In this document: piece after piece, positions 43,438 to 52,609 of the stretch
How positions within the stretch are numbered: position 1 is the first letter of the stretch
Layout: the number at the start of each line of letters is the position of its first letter
Assembly (NCBI RefSeq): GCF_001613545.1
Contig: NZ_BDCO01000002.1
Coordinates: forward strand, 2,542,001-2,606,000
Source: Terrimicrobium sacchariphilum
GTDB lineage: Bacteria; Verrucomicrobiota; Verrucomicrobiia; Chthoniobacterales; Terrimicrobiaceae
DNA length: 64,000 nucleotides
Reading direction: 5' to 3'
Notes under the pieces: generated by a model
Seen by the model: only the letters and a program-made list of their open reading frames with translations
Told to the model about the DNA's origin: nothing
Database searches by the model: none
Translations under genes and position numbers: made by a program

Positions 43438-45060
43438 TCAGGATACGGGTCCGATAGGCGAGGGGAGCGGAGGCTGAGCCGTGTCGGTGACCTCGCCGTA
43501 TTTCTGGGTGTCTCGTTCGAAGCGCAGGATCGCCGAGCGTGTCTCTACGCCATCGGGAGAGGTTGCCACGATGGGAATCTCGTATTTGCCGTCGGGAAAG
43601 ACGAAGTGATACCGGAACGTGCCGTCAGGATTCAATGCGATCCGCTTTCCATCGATCGTCACGGTGGCGCGAGGGTCAGTGCCTCCGTAGAAGATGACCT
43701 CTGCGTTGACGTGCATGAAGAATCCGCGATTTCCGAAGCCGGGCGAACTCAAGGTCTCAGACGCTCCGCCCCAGCTCGATGTTGCTGCAGTGGTCCAACT
43801 CGACAGGGCCGCCTGATTCCAACTGGACAATGCACCTGCCGCCCAACTCGATTGTGCAGCCTGTGACCAACTGGCTTGAGCGGCTTGCAGCCAGCTTGTC
43901 TCGGCCTTTTGCAGCCAGCTCGACTGGGCTGCCTGTGACCAACTCGTCTGACCAGCCTGGATCCAGCTTGTTTGTGCGGCCTGGAACCAACTGGACTGCA
44001 AGGCATGCAGCCAGCTCGTGACGGCGGCAGCCCCCCAGCTTGAGACAGCTGCCTGGGACCAACTGCCGAGAGATTCCACGGCCCAGCTGGTCGTCGCAAC
44101 GAGATTCCAACTGGACTGTGATGTCCAGCTGGCGCCGGCGCCAGCGGCAGAAATCCAGCTCGTCAGTGCCCCGGACGCCCAACTGGAGAGTGCTCCAATA
44201 TTCCAGCTTGACCCGACCTCACCCGATGAGAGTGCGCTCGACAGCCCGAGGCCGCTCAATCCTGCGGAATGTAAAAGCTCGCTGCTGAACCATTCGCTGG
44301 CTCCTGCGCTGCTAAGACGTTCCTCAAGATAGGTGCGAATGCGAGAGTCGATCTCTGCGGATGAAAGACCTCCACTGGTCAGTTCCTCCAGCAGGGGTGC
44401 ACCGATCAGCGACTCAAGCAAGGCACGCTGGACGCTGACCAGCTCTGCAAAGCTCGAAGGCGTGACATGCGAGGCGATGTGACCTTCGCGTTGAAGACGA
44501 GAAATCGCTTCGATAAGGGATTCGCCGGAGCGGATGGCCGTTTCGATGCTATCCGTCAGTTTTTGGAAACTCAGGTGTAGCGGGATGCTGGCGTAGTCGA
44601 AACTCTCAGAGTCCGAAACCTTGTCTGAAGGCGTCTGAACCGTGACGGACCGGGAGATCGTATGCCAGGCCTGGCCTCTGTAGTACCCGATTTCGACCGT
44701 ATAGCTCGCTCCGGCTTCCTTGACTGGAATATACCAGTTGCGAGTTTCAAAAGGGACGTTGATCTCGGATTCCAATTCCGATTCTCCCCGATAGACCCGC
44801 AGTTGTGCCTGTCCTCCGGGATGCCTTGAGATGTCGATATCCCAATAGGTAAAAAGCCACTTGGGTTCCTGGGCGACCAGAAAGATCGTGTCGGAACCAT
44901 ACGAGTGAGGCAGATCTCCGAGTTGATCAAGGGCATCGGTTTCGCGCTCCGCCATAGGTTGAGGCACCGGGGATGATCCTACGGGACTCTCGATGATCGG
45001 AGTTTCGCGCAACTGAAACCCTTTGACCTCGTCAGCCCCACCTTTTTCATTCTTGCTCAT
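43438..45060 (-). CDS. DUF4912 protein with 19 tryptophan-octad repeats (540 aa)
   Basis: Residues about 50-145 match DUF4912 (DTIFLVAQEPKWLFTYWDID, QLRVYRGES, NWYIPVKEAGASYTVEIGYY). Residues 150-280 are helical. Residues 284-434 repeat [S/T]-S-W-x-x-A-A-x every eight residues, with 19 Trp from 286 to 430; one Trp (312) is displaced by two. A closing beta domain (about 448-515) resembles an Ig-like sandwich (ATVTIDGKRIALNPDGTFRY). There is no signal peptide or membrane helix. DUF4912 proteins are often found near glycogen or glucan metabolism genes, but none are adjacent here. The gene is divergent from htrA. Repeat function is unknown. Confidence 0.82.
   Translation of the reverse strand: MSKNEKGGADEVKGFQLRETPIIESPVGSSPVPQPMAERETDALDQLGDLPHSYGSDTIFLVAQEPKWLFTYWDIDISRHPGGQAQLRVYRGESELESEINVPFETRNWYIPVKEAGASYTVEIGYYRGQAWHTISRSVTVQTPSDKVSDSESFDYASIPLHLSFQKLTDSIETAIRSGESLIEAISRLQREGHIASHVTPSSFAELVSVQRALLESLIGAPLLEELTSGGLSSAEIDSRIRTYLEERLSSAGASEWFSSELLHSAGLSGLGLSSALSSGEVGSSWNIGALSSWASGALTSWISAAGAGASWTSQSSWNLVATTSWAVESLGSWSQAAVSSWGAAAVTSWLHALQSSWFQAAQTSWIQAGQTSWSQAAQSSWLQKAETSWLQAAQASWSQAAQSSWAAGALSSWNQAALSSWTTAATSSWGGASETLSSPGFGNRGFFMHVNAEVIFYGGTDPRATVTIDGKRIALNPDGTFRYHFVFPDGKYEIPIVATSPDGVETRSAILRFERDTQKYGEVTDTAQPPLPSPIGPVS
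43759..44211 (-). repeat. degenerate 24-bp tandem repeats encoding SSWxxAAx octads
   Basis: About nineteen 24-base units, each with one TGG Trp codon, run in register through this part of the DUF4912 gene. The units are diverged at DNA level but strict at protein level, with Trp spacing of exactly eight over 144 residues, which points to selection on the protein. Confidence 0.9.
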
Positions 45061-45169
45061 AGGCGGTTAAGGCGTTCTCCGGAGGCCAGTTGAAACACAG
45101 CTTGGCAGGGCGTGGCAACAATAAACGCGCACCCCTTGAAAATCGACCGTCCTGTCGTAATCTCACGAC

Positions 45170-46651
45170 ATGAGATGTTTGACTCTGGCATTTCTGGTTT
45201 TGGCAATGAATACGTTGCCCGCCCAGGACTCGGCGGTATCCGATTCGCTGGCAAAGTCTCTTAATGGTGCCTTTTCCAGCGTTTATGAGAAAGTCGCTCC
45301 CTCGGTTGTGATTATCGAGGTGGGCAAGGCTCCCGGAAGGCAGCTAAGTGGGCTACCTGAGGGGCTGCAGTTCTTCTGGCAGGGACCCGCTCCGAAGAGT
45401 CTCGAATCCGAGCAAGGATCGGGAATCATCATCAGCTCGCAGGGCCATATTTTGACGAACTTCCATGTGGTTGATGAGGCCGTGGCAGGTCAGATCAAGG
45501 TGAGCCTGAAGGATGGCCGCAAGCTGGACGCCGAGATCGTCGGGATCGATCCAAGCACCGACCTGGCGGTGCTCAAGATTGATGGGCAGGGTCTTCCGGC
45601 GGCGGATCTGGGGGACAGTGATACGGTGAAGGTGGGGCAGTTTGCCTTTGCCCTCGGGGCGCCTTTTGATCTGCCCTACACGTTTACGGTCGGCATCGTC
45701 AGCGCCAAGGGTCGGGGTGATCTGGAAACCGGCAGCGGGAGCATCGCCGAGTACATCCAGACGGATGCATCGATCAACCCGGGTAACAGTGGAGGTCCGC
45801 TCTGCGACATCGATGGAAAGGTGATCGGCATCAACACGATGATCGCGGGCATGAATCGCGGTCTGGGCTTCGCCCTGCCCATCAATACGGCCAAGGACGT
45901 GGCCAGCCAGCTGATCTCGACCGGAAAGGTTGCCCGCTCCTGGCTGGGGATCGTGATTACCGGGGTGGATGAGGATGATCGCGCCAAGGCATATTTTCCG
46001 AACCTGAGCGGTGTCCTGGTCGATGAGATCGGGCCGAATACGCCGGCCTATGGCAGCGATCTGCGCGCGGGAGATGTCATTACCAAGGTTGACGGGGTGC
46101 CTGTGGCGAAGGCTCGGGAATTGAGGCGCGAGATTTTGAACAAAAAAGTCGGTCAGGAGGTGAAACTCGATCTGGTCCGGGGCGGACAGGAAATGGTCGT
46201 TGCGGTGAAGACTGGAGAGCAGCCTTCTCGGATGATTCAGGCCTCGAACCGGATATCGCCTCAGATCACTGTATTGCCGGACCCTGTGCCACCCGGCATT
46301 CCGCCGAGCGTGCTTAATCCGCAGCCAGACGAGCAGACGCCGGTGAGGCCTCCGGCCCCCAGGAAAAAGGAAATCAAGCCTCAGCCGGAAAACCTGCACG
46401 GAATGGTGCTTTCCGATGCCGGCGGGCGGATGGGACGTTCCGGGGGGGCATTGGTAAAAGATGTGGTGGAAGACAGTTCTGCGGCAACCGCCGGGCTTCT
46501 CTCCGGCGATATTATTACAGAAGCCGCGGGCAAACCGGTGCATGGCGCAGGTGAGCTCTCCTCGATCCTGAGCCAGGCCGATATGTCTCGCGGAGTCATG
46601 ATGATGGTCGAAAGACGCAATCAACAAACATTCGTAATCCTGAAACCCTGA
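45170..46651 (+). CDS. HtrA/Do-like periplasmic serine protease with two PDZ domains (493 aa)
   Basis: Signal peptide (about 1-18, LTLAFLVLAMNTLPAQ). The trypsin-like domain (about 35-250) has His99 (ILTNFHVVD), Asp131 (STDLAVLK) and Ser207 (NPGNSGGPL). PDZ1 lies at about 255-345 (SWLGIVITGV, GDVITKVDGVPV) and a second PDZ at about 405-490 (GDIITEAAGKPVHGAG), with a Pro-rich linker between. It degrades or refolds damaged periplasmic proteins. The ATG lies within a small hairpin (TGTCGT/ACGACA, 45153-45170). It is divergent from the DUF4912 gene and followed by a regulator gene after 35 bases. Confidence 0.93.
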   Translation: MRCLTLAFLVLAMNTLPAQDSAVSDSLAKSLNGAFSSVYEKVAPSVVIIEVGKAPGRQLSGLPEGLQFFWQGPAPKSLESEQGSGIIISSQGHILTNFHVVDEAVAGQIKVSLKDGRKLDAEIVGIDPSTDLAVLKIDGQGLPAADLGDSDTVKVGQFAFALGAPFDLPYTFTVGIVSAKGRGDLETGSGSIAEYIQTDASINPGNSGGPLCDIDGKVIGINTMIAGMNRGLGFALPINTAKDVASQLISTGKVARSWLGIVITGVDEDDRAKAYFPNLSGVLVDEIGPNTPAYGSDLRAGDVITKVDGVPVAKARELRREILNKKVGQEVKLDLVRGGQEMVVAVKTGEQPSRMIQASNRISPQITVLPDPVPPGIPPSVLNPQPDEQTPVRPPAPRKKEIKPQPENLHGMVLSDAGGRMGRSGGALVKDVVEDSSAATAGLLSGDIITEAAGKPVHGAGELSSILSQADMSRGVMMMVERRNQQTFVILKP

Positions 46652-46686
46652 ATCCTGATGTCTCCTTTCAGTTTCATTCCTCTATC

Positions 46687-47313
46687 ATGCAACGCCTGTT
46701 AGCTCAGATCGGTCGGACGCAACGACTCAACGCGATCAATGTGTTGAAACGGAGTGCGGGGTTGACCGTCCGGGAGCTCGCAGGGGAGTTGGGGATGAGC
46801 TACATGGGAGCCAAGCAGATCTGTCTGGATCTGGAAAAAGACGGTTTCCTTCAGACTTTTCGGCGCCACCATGGGGTGGGACGGCCGGAGATATTGTACA
46901 GCCTTACGGAAAAAGCGCAGGCGCTGTTTCCGCAGGCGGACAATGCCGTGGTGCTTTCCCTGCTCGATCAGGCACGAAAGCTCTTTGGAGCGGGGACTCC
47001 CGAGAAGCTTCTCTTTCTCCATTACCAGAAGCTGGCCGAGGGTTATGTCTCCAAGCTGGGGGATATCACTGATCCCATGGAGCGAGCGCAAAAATTTGCC
47101 AGGATTCGCGATCAAGAGGGCTACATCGCCAACGTGCTTGAGGAGCCGCTTCGTATTGTGGAGAGACACCATCCCCTAAAGGGGGTGGTCGATTCCTATC
47201 CCGAGATCGCAGCGATGGAGAAGGACCTGTTTCAGAAGGTTCTTCGCCAGTCTGTCACACGGGAGCAAACCGGGTCGGGGGCAGGTATGCAAACCGTGTA
47301 TGTCCTGAGTTGA
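46687..47313 (+). CDS. SufR-like winged-helix transcriptional regulator lacking Fe-S cysteines (208 aa)
   Basis: The N-terminal winged helix (LTVRELAGELGMSYMGAKQI, CLDLEKDGFLQTFRR) and the GVGRPEILYSLTEKAQALFP wing resemble SufR/DeoR-type regulators. The C-terminal half (LRIVERHHPLKGVVDSYPEI, DLFQKVLRQSVTREQ) matches the SufR sensor region in outline, but the cysteines that bind the iron-sulfur cluster are absent; the only Cys is in the DNA-binding part. It therefore probably senses something else or acts constitutively. It follows htrA and precedes an FMN reductase gene. Family call is moderate. Confidence 0.7.
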   Translation: MQRLLAQIGRTQRLNAINVLKRSAGLTVRELAGELGMSYMGAKQICLDLEKDGFLQTFRRHHGVGRPEILYSLTEKAQALFPQADNAVVLSLLDQARKLFGAGTPEKLLFLHYQKLAEGYVSKLGDITDPMERAQKFARIRDQEGYIANVLEEPLRIVERHHPLKGVVDSYPEIAAMEKDLFQKVLRQSVTREQTGSGAGMQTVYVLS

Positions 47314-47344
47314 TCCATGACGGAATTGGTGCAAGGTGTCGGCC

Positions 47345-47896
47345 ATGTCCAAAATCGCCATTATCTCAGGCACGAACCGTCCGGGCAGCAACACCTTTAA
47401 AATCGTCACTCACCTCGATGCGATTTATCGCAGTCTGGGAGAGCCAACAGTGATCGTGGACCTGGCTGCTCTGCCGCCGGAGGTTTTTCTCCCGGCGAGC
47501 TATGCGAATAAACCGTCCGGGTTTACTCCATTCAGCGAGGCGATTCTTTCCAGCTCAGGCGTGCATGTTGTTACGCCGGAGTACAATGGCGGGTTTCCTG
47601 GTGTGCTGAAGTACTTCATCGACATGCTGCCCTTCCCGGAGAGCTTTGAGAGGCGCCCTGTCTGCTTTACGGGTGTGGCGGCAGGAATGTGGGGTGCTTT
47701 GCGGCCTGTCGAGCATCTGCAGGCCATCTTTGGGTATCGCAATGCGTATCTATACCCGGAGCGGGTCTTTATGCCCTCGATCGGGTCCCATGTGACACCG
47801 GAAGGTCGTTTGGGCAATGAAGATCTGCTGGGCCGTCTGCGGACACAGGCGGAGGGGTTCGTGAAATTTGTCCACGCTTTGAAGCCCAATTCCTAA
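47345..47896 (+). CDS. NADPH-dependent FMN reductase family protein (183 aa)
   Basis: A flavodoxin-like quinone or chromate reductase-type protein. FMN-phosphate loop [10 protein letters not shown] (near residue 8) and the second signature [20 protein letters not shown] are intact, as is the [14 protein letters not shown] segment. The ATG at 47345 gives [15 protein letters not shown]; an in-frame GTG three codons earlier is less likely. It is 31 bases after the regulator gene and may share its transcript. Electron acceptor unknown. Confidence 0.88.
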   Translation: MSKIAIISGTNRPGSNTFKIVTHLDAIYRSLGEPTVIVDLAALPPEVFLPASYANKPSGFTPFSEAILSSSGVHVVTPEYNGGFPGVLKYFIDMLPFPESFERRPVCFTGVAAGMWGALRPVEHLQAIFGYRNAYLYPERVFMPSIGSHVTPEGRLGNEDLLGRLRTQAEGFVKFVHALKPNS

Positions 47897-47948
47897 GCGG
47901 ATAGTCCTTGCCAACCCAACACCCACAGGTTTTTCTCGGTTTTCCTTT

Positions 47949-49931
47949 ATGAGTCTGAATATCCCCGCCCTTGAAATCGCCGCACGTGACGCCAGAGGTC
48001 TTGCCATGGATGCCGTGGCGGCCTGTAAATCTGGTCACCTCGGTCTTCCTCTCGGGGCTGCTGAGATCGGCGCCGTTCTCTATGGCCACGCCTTGAGCAT
48101 CAATCCCGATGAGCCGCGCTGGCTGAATCGAGATCGCTTCATTCTCTCCGCTGGCCACGGCAGCATGTTCCTTTATTCCTGGCTGCATCTCGCCGGTTTC
48201 GGCGTGTCGCTCGAGGACGTGAAGAGCTTCCGCAAGTTGCACAGCATCACGCCCGGCCATCCCGAGTTTCATGAAACTCCGGGTGTCGAGTCGACCACCG
48301 GCCCGCTCGGGCAGGGTGTGTCGAATGGTCTCGGCTATGCCATTTCAGCGAAGATGTGCGAGGCGCATTTCAACACCGGCGAGCACAAGATTTTCGATCA
48401 TCATGTCGTTGTTCTCGCGGGTGACGGCTGCTTGCAGGAAGGTGTGGCGCAGGAAGCCTCGGCTCTCGCCGCGCACCTCGGCCTCGACAACCTGATTCTT
48501 TTCTACGATTCCAACAACGTCACGCTGGATGCGCTCGCCCCGGTGTCGCAGAGCGAAGACACCGCTGCCAAATACCGTGCATATGGGTGGGACGTCTATG
48601 AGATCGACGGCCACAATTTCCTGGAGATCCTCGAGACTTTCGAAAAAGCCAAGGCAGCCACGAGCGGCAAGCCGCAGTTCATCGTGGCCAAGACGCTCAT
48701 CGGTAAGGGCATCCCGGAGGTTTCCGGTACGAACAAGGCGCACGGCGAGGCTGGCGTGAAGTTCATTGCCGAAGCCCGCAAGGGACTCGGACTGCCGGAG
48801 GGCAGCTTCTTCGTCGCCGAAGAGACCCGCACCTATTTCGCCCAACTCAAGGAAACCCGCAAGGCGGCCTACAACGAATGGGTGAAGACCTACGAAGCCT
48901 GGCGCGAAGGCAACAAGGATCTCGCTGCCCAGCTCGACGCCGCGCTGGAAGGCAAGACCCCTGACCTCCTCTCGGTTATTCCCGAGTTTGATCCGGCTTC
49001 GAACATTGCCACGCGCAAGGCGGGCAGCGACGTGCTCCAGCCAATTGCTCAGGCGATGCCACTCGTCATCTCCGGCAGCGCCGACCTTCATGGCTCGACC
49101 TTGAACTACATCAAGGACGGCGGGGACTTCAGCCGCCAGAATCGCGAAGGCCGTAACCTGCATTTCGGCATCCGCGAGCACGCCATGTGCGGTCTGCTCA
49201 ACGGCATCGCCTACGACGGCATCTTCCGTCCGAGCGGTGCAACCTTCCTCGTTTTCAGCGATTACGGTCGTCCGTCGATCCGTGTCGCAGCGCTGTCGAA
49301 GCTCCCGGTTGTCTACATCTTCACGCACGACTCGGTCGGCGTGGGTGAGGACGGACCGACCCACGAGCCGGTTGAGACTGTCGCCGCCCTGCGTGCCATC
49401 CCTGGCCTTGACGTCATCCGTCCGGCTGATCCGGAGGAAACCGCCGGTGCCTTTGCTGCGGCCTTTGAGAATCTCCATGGCCCGACGATGCTGATCCTCT
49501 CTCGCCAGAATCTGCCGACGCTCAACGAGATCCCGGTCAAAACACGCCGTGAAGGCGTGCTCAAGGGCGGTTATATCGCCCGCAAGGAGACCGCTGAGCT
49601 CGAGTACATCCTTCTTTCCACAGGTAGTGAGCTACAACACGCCCTCAAGGCGGCTGATGAACTCGGCGCCGGCACTCGAGTGGTGTCTCTCCCGTCGTTC
49701 TCTCGCTTCGATGCACAGAGTGACGAGTACAAGGAGAGCGTGCTACCTAAGGCCGTTCGCAAGCGCGTTTCGATCGAGGCAGGTATTTCCCAGCCCTGGT
49801 TCAAGTACGTCGGCTTGGACGGCAAGACGGTCGCCATCGATCGCTTCGGACTCAGCGCCCCGGGCGCGACGGTGATGGAGTTGCTCGGCATGACTGCGGC
49901 CAAGGTCGTCGAGGCGGCCAAGTCGCTGTAG
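47949..49931 (+). CDS. tkt: transketolase
   Basis: A thiamine-diphosphate enzyme of the pentose phosphate pathway, 660 residues and full length. Conserved blocks are [35 protein letters not shown], the ThDP motif [17 protein letters not shown] ending in SNNVTLD, and the Pyr-domain active-site region [14 protein letters not shown] and [18 protein letters not shown]. The C-terminal domain starts near residue 520. It is preceded by the FMN reductase with a 52-base gap and followed by cysH with a 50-base gap. Confidence 0.95.
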   Translation: MSLNIPALEIAARDARGLAMDAVAACKSGHLGLPLGAAEIGAVLYGHALSINPDEPRWLNRDRFILSAGHGSMFLYSWLHLAGFGVSLEDVKSFRKLHSITPGHPEFHETPGVESTTGPLGQGVSNGLGYAISAKMCEAHFNTGEHKIFDHHVVVLAGDGCLQEGVAQEASALAAHLGLDNLILFYDSNNVTLDALAPVSQSEDTAAKYRAYGWDVYEIDGHNFLEILETFEKAKAATSGKPQFIVAKTLIGKGIPEVSGTNKAHGEAGVKFIAEARKGLGLPEGSFFVAEETRTYFAQLKETRKAAYNEWVKTYEAWREGNKDLAAQLDAALEGKTPDLLSVIPEFDPASNIATRKAGSDVLQPIAQAMPLVISGSADLHGSTLNYIKDGGDFSRQNREGRNLHFGIREHAMCGLLNGIAYDGIFRPSGATFLVFSDYGRPSIRVAALSKLPVVYIFTHDSVGVGEDGPTHEPVETVAALRAIPGLDVIRPADPEETAGAFAAAFENLHGPTMLILSRQNLPTLNEIPVKTRREGVLKGGYIARKETAELEYILLSTGSELQHALKAADELGAGTRVVSLPSFSRFDAQSDEYKESVLPKAVRKRVSIEAGISQPWFKYVGLDGKTVAIDRFGLSAPGATVMELLGMTAAKVVEAAKSL

Positions 49932-49981
49932 TAGCGGTTCTGAGTTGCTAATCGACTGAATTGGTCGATATTAGTAACCAT

Positions 49982-50713
49982 ATGTCGTTAGCTGGTTTCG
50001 ATCTGGAAGAACTCCGTAGACAATCTGCGGAGTTCGAAAATGCTGCGTTGCCTGAGATTCTCCGCTGGTGCTGGGATATTTTCGGCGAAAAGGCGGCGAT
50101 CGGAACGAGTTTTCAGGGAGCTGGCTTGGTTGCGATGGATGTTGCCTATTCCCAGGGCTGCCGCTTTCCGGTTTTCACCATCGATACGGGACTTTTGTTC
50201 CCAGAAACATTGGAGCTGAAAGCGAAGATCGAAGCCCGCCTGGGAATCACCATCGAGTCACTGGTACCCGAACAAACTCTCGATCAACAAGCGTCGGAAC
50301 TTGGCCCGGAGCTTTGGAATCACAAGCCAGATCTCTGCTGCACACTGCGCAAGGTGGTTCCGCTGCAGGCCAAGCTTTCCACCTTGGAGGTTTGGATCAC
50401 CGGCCTGCGTCGCCAGCAGTCGGACGTCCGACAAAAGACGCAAATTATTGAAGTTTACAATTTTGACGTCCTCCGCGATCGGCACATCATCAAGCTCAAC
50501 CCGATGGCAAACTGGAGCCGCGATGCTGTACAGGCCTATATGCGCGAGCATGGGATACCCTCGAACGCACTGACGGCACGAGGGTATCGCTCGATCGGCT
50601 GCATTCCCTGCACCCGGCCCATATCTGAGGGGCAGGATGAACGCGCAGGGCGGTGGACCGGATTTGACAAAACCGAGTGCGGTATCCACACCTTCTTGGG
50701 CGAGTCGATCTAG
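49982..50713 (+). CDS. cysH: adenylyl-sulfate/phosphoadenylyl-sulfate reductase (4Fe-4S type)
   Basis: The enzyme reduces activated sulfate to sulfite during sulfur assimilation. The PP-loop-like GTSFQGAGLVAM and FTIDTGLLFPET blocks are present. Cys119-Cys120 and Cys207-x2-Cys210 (SIGCIPCTR) form the [4Fe-4S] set diagnostic of the APS-reductase branch, and Cys233 in TECGIH is the catalytic residue. The ATG at 49982 is chosen; the frame also allows a TTG seven codons earlier. The next gene is convergent, six bases away. No other sulfate assimilation genes are in the window. Confidence 0.92.
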   Translation: MSLAGFDLEELRRQSAEFENAALPEILRWCWDIFGEKAAIGTSFQGAGLVAMDVAYSQGCRFPVFTIDTGLLFPETLELKAKIEARLGITIESLVPEQTLDQQASELGPELWNHKPDLCCTLRKVVPLQAKLSTLEVWITGLRRQQSDVRQKTQIIEVYNFDVLRDRHIIKLNPMANWSRDAVQAYMREHGIPSNALTARGYRSIGCIPCTRPISEGQDERAGRWTGFDKTECGIHTFLGESI

Positions 50714-50719
50714 AGCCTC

Positions 50720-51559
50720 CTAGGTGGTCAGAGTAATAACGGCGATCTCCGGGGGGCAATTCAGGCGAACCGGAGGGAAGATCGTGCCGACTCCCCGGGT
50801 GACGAAACACTGGGTCTTGGGAGCCTGCACCAGTCCGCTGGCATATTTTTGCCCATACCGGGACGGGATGATAGGGCTACCGATAAAGGGAAGACGGATT
50901 TGTCCGCCATGGGTGTGTCCGGAGAGCATCAGGCTGACGCGGTCATCTTTCAGTGTTTCTGCGACATCGGGACAGTGAGATAGCAGGATGGCTGTCTCGC
51001 CGGACCGCACTCCGCTCAACGCGAGCTCCGGGGAGGGAGTCCCTCGGCAAAGGTCATCGACCCCACCGAGCCAGAGACTGTCGGTTCCCCGGGTGATTCT
51101 CAGTCCGCTATTTACCAGACACGGCAGGCCATTTCTGGCGAGTTCGGCCAGCGTCAATTCGCGGCCGGCGTAGTAGTCATGATTGCCGAGGACGGAAAAC
51201 ACGCCGAGAGGTGCTGACAGGCGAGCGAGTTCGGCAGCGGTCGACGCGACATACCTTCCTTCGCGGTGGACGTAATCGCCCCCCAGCAGGATCAAGTCGA
51301 CTCCGAGGGAGTTAACCTGATTTACCACCCTGCGGAGGTACTGGCTGGAGAGAAATGGACCCACGTGAATATCGGCCAGGAACGCAATCTTCAGGCCGCT
51401 GAGCGATGACGGCAGGCTGGGAAGGCCTACCCTCAGTCGGTTGATGACAAGGTGGCGAGTCTCCCACACGGGATACCCGGCGAAAGCCGTCACTGCGGTC
51501 ACTCCCAAAAGCTGTCCTACAAATTTGCGGCGCGAAACCACCTGCATCAGGTCGGACAT
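50720..51559 (-). CDS. Tat-exported metallophosphoesterase, YkuE-like (279 aa)
   Basis: A twin-arginine leader (VSRRKFVGQLLGVTAVTAFA) is followed by the calcineurin-like metal-binding motifs: FLADIHVGP, LGGDYV, LGNHDYY, LSHCP and SGHTHGGQIRLP. This set defines the YkuE/YpbG type. It should act outside the cytoplasmic membrane on a phosphoester, possibly a lipid such as UDP-diacylglucosamine. It is divergent from the permease gene with 30 bases between them and convergent with cysH. Confidence 0.92.
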   Translation of the reverse strand: MSDLMQVVSRRKFVGQLLGVTAVTAFAGYPVWETRHLVINRLRVGLPSLPSSLSGLKIAFLADIHVGPFLSSQYLRRVVNQVNSLGVDLILLGGDYVHREGRYVASTAAELARLSAPLGVFSVLGNHDYYAGRELTLAELARNGLPCLVNSGLRITRGTDSLWLGGVDDLCRGTPSPELALSGVRSGETAILLSHCPDVAETLKDDRVSLMLSGHTHGGQIRLPFIGSPIIPSRYGQKYASGLVQAPKTQCFVTRGVGTIFPPVRLNCPPEIAVITLTT

Positions 51560-51589
51560 TTTTATGAAAGATGGCTGTGAAGGCGAGAA

Positions 51590-52609
51590 ATGATTGATCT
51601 TTCCCGGCGCGAGCAGGCGGAGGAAATGCGGAAAATTGTCGAAACAACTGGAAAAATCCCCGAACCCGGGTTCTATCCTCTTGTCTTATCTGTGATGAGT
51701 TTCTTCAGGTTCAGCCTCCCGGATTTTGCCTTCGCATTCCTGAGTATCCTGCTGGAGGGGGTGCCGTTTCTCTTGTTGGGGGCGTTGTTATCCGGGGTGA
51801 TCGAGGAGTTTCTCCCTGCCCGCACCATGCTACGATTCCTACCCAGGAATGCCTTCCTCGGTATCGCGACGAGCGCCGGGTTGGGCCTCATTTTTCCCAT
51901 GTGCGAGTGCGGCGTCGTGCCGGTGATCCGGCGGCTTCTCTCCAAGGGATTGCCGCTTTCAAATGCGATTGCCTACATGCTGGCGTCACCGATCGTAAAT
52001 CCCGTCGTCATCCTCAGTACGCTGGCGGCATTCAGCGGTCAATCTGCGGTGGAAATGACGGGGCTGCGGCTCGGCGTCGGGTATTTAGTGGCCATCATCG
52101 CAGCGGGTGCGGTGCATCAGATGTCGATCAGATCGGTGTTGAGGGACGATGTCGCCGCCAAGGTGCTCCAGCCTGCTTTGGAAGGAGAGCGTAGCGGGCC
52201 GATGCTGGTGCGCATGGCTCGTGCAGTGAGAGTCAGCGTGTCGGATTTTTTGGATGTGATGGTGTACTTCGTCTTTGGCGTGGCGATTTCCGCCTGCTTC
52301 AGCACGGGAGTGAACCAGGAATATATCCTGCCGCTGGCTCTGAATGACTGGCTCGCGACCTTCTCGCTGATGGGACTTGCGGTCATCCTTTCGCTTTGCA
52401 GCACATCGGACGCCTTTATTGCGGCGACTTTCACCACTTTTCCCATGGTGGCCAAACTTGCGTTTCTTGTGTTTGGCCCGATGGTCGATCTCAAGCTGCT
52501 ATTCATCTATAGCGCGGTCTTTAAGAAACGGTTTGTCCTCGGTCTCGCTGTGGGACTTTTCGTTTTGGTGGGACTCATCTGTGTGCGGTTAACCGTGGTT
52601 CATTTATGA
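51590..52609 (+). CDS. permease, DUF318/YcgR (PF03773) type (339 aa)
   Basis: A polytopic membrane protein with about eight helices. It has the family signature PMCECGVVPVIRRLLSKGLP near the second helix and a related half-repeat (SLCSTSDAFIAATFT) later, indicating a two-fold repeat. Members export small molecules or metal/metalloid compounds and usually pair with a DUF1980 protein, as here (ATGA overlap). Start at 51590 follows AAGGCGAG; an ATG at 51695 would leave a roomier divergent promoter and remains possible. Confidence 0.88.
   Translation: MIDLSRREQAEEMRKIVETTGKIPEPGFYPLVLSVMSFFRFSLPDFAFAFLSILLEGVPFLLLGALLSGVIEEFLPARTMLRFLPRNAFLGIATSAGLGLIFPMCECGVVPVIRRLLSKGLPLSNAIAYMLASPIVNPVVILSTLAAFSGQSAVEMTGLRLGVGYLVAIIAAGAVHQMSIRSVLRDDVAAKVLQPALEGERSGPMLVRMARAVRVSVSDFLDVMVYFVFGVAISACFSTGVNQEYILPLALNDWLATFSLMGLAVILSLCSTSDAFIAATFTTFPMVAKLAFLVFGPMVDLKLLFIYSAVFKKRFVLGLAVGLFVLVGLICVRLTVVHL

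Noticed and set aside
45353..46627. A 424-codon minus-strand frame
   Set aside because: It is antisense to the HtrA protease, whose triad and PDZ domains are intact; no ribosome site or motif supports the antisense frame.
48345..49478. A 377-codon minus-strand frame
   Set aside because: It is antisense to transketolase and has no domain signature.
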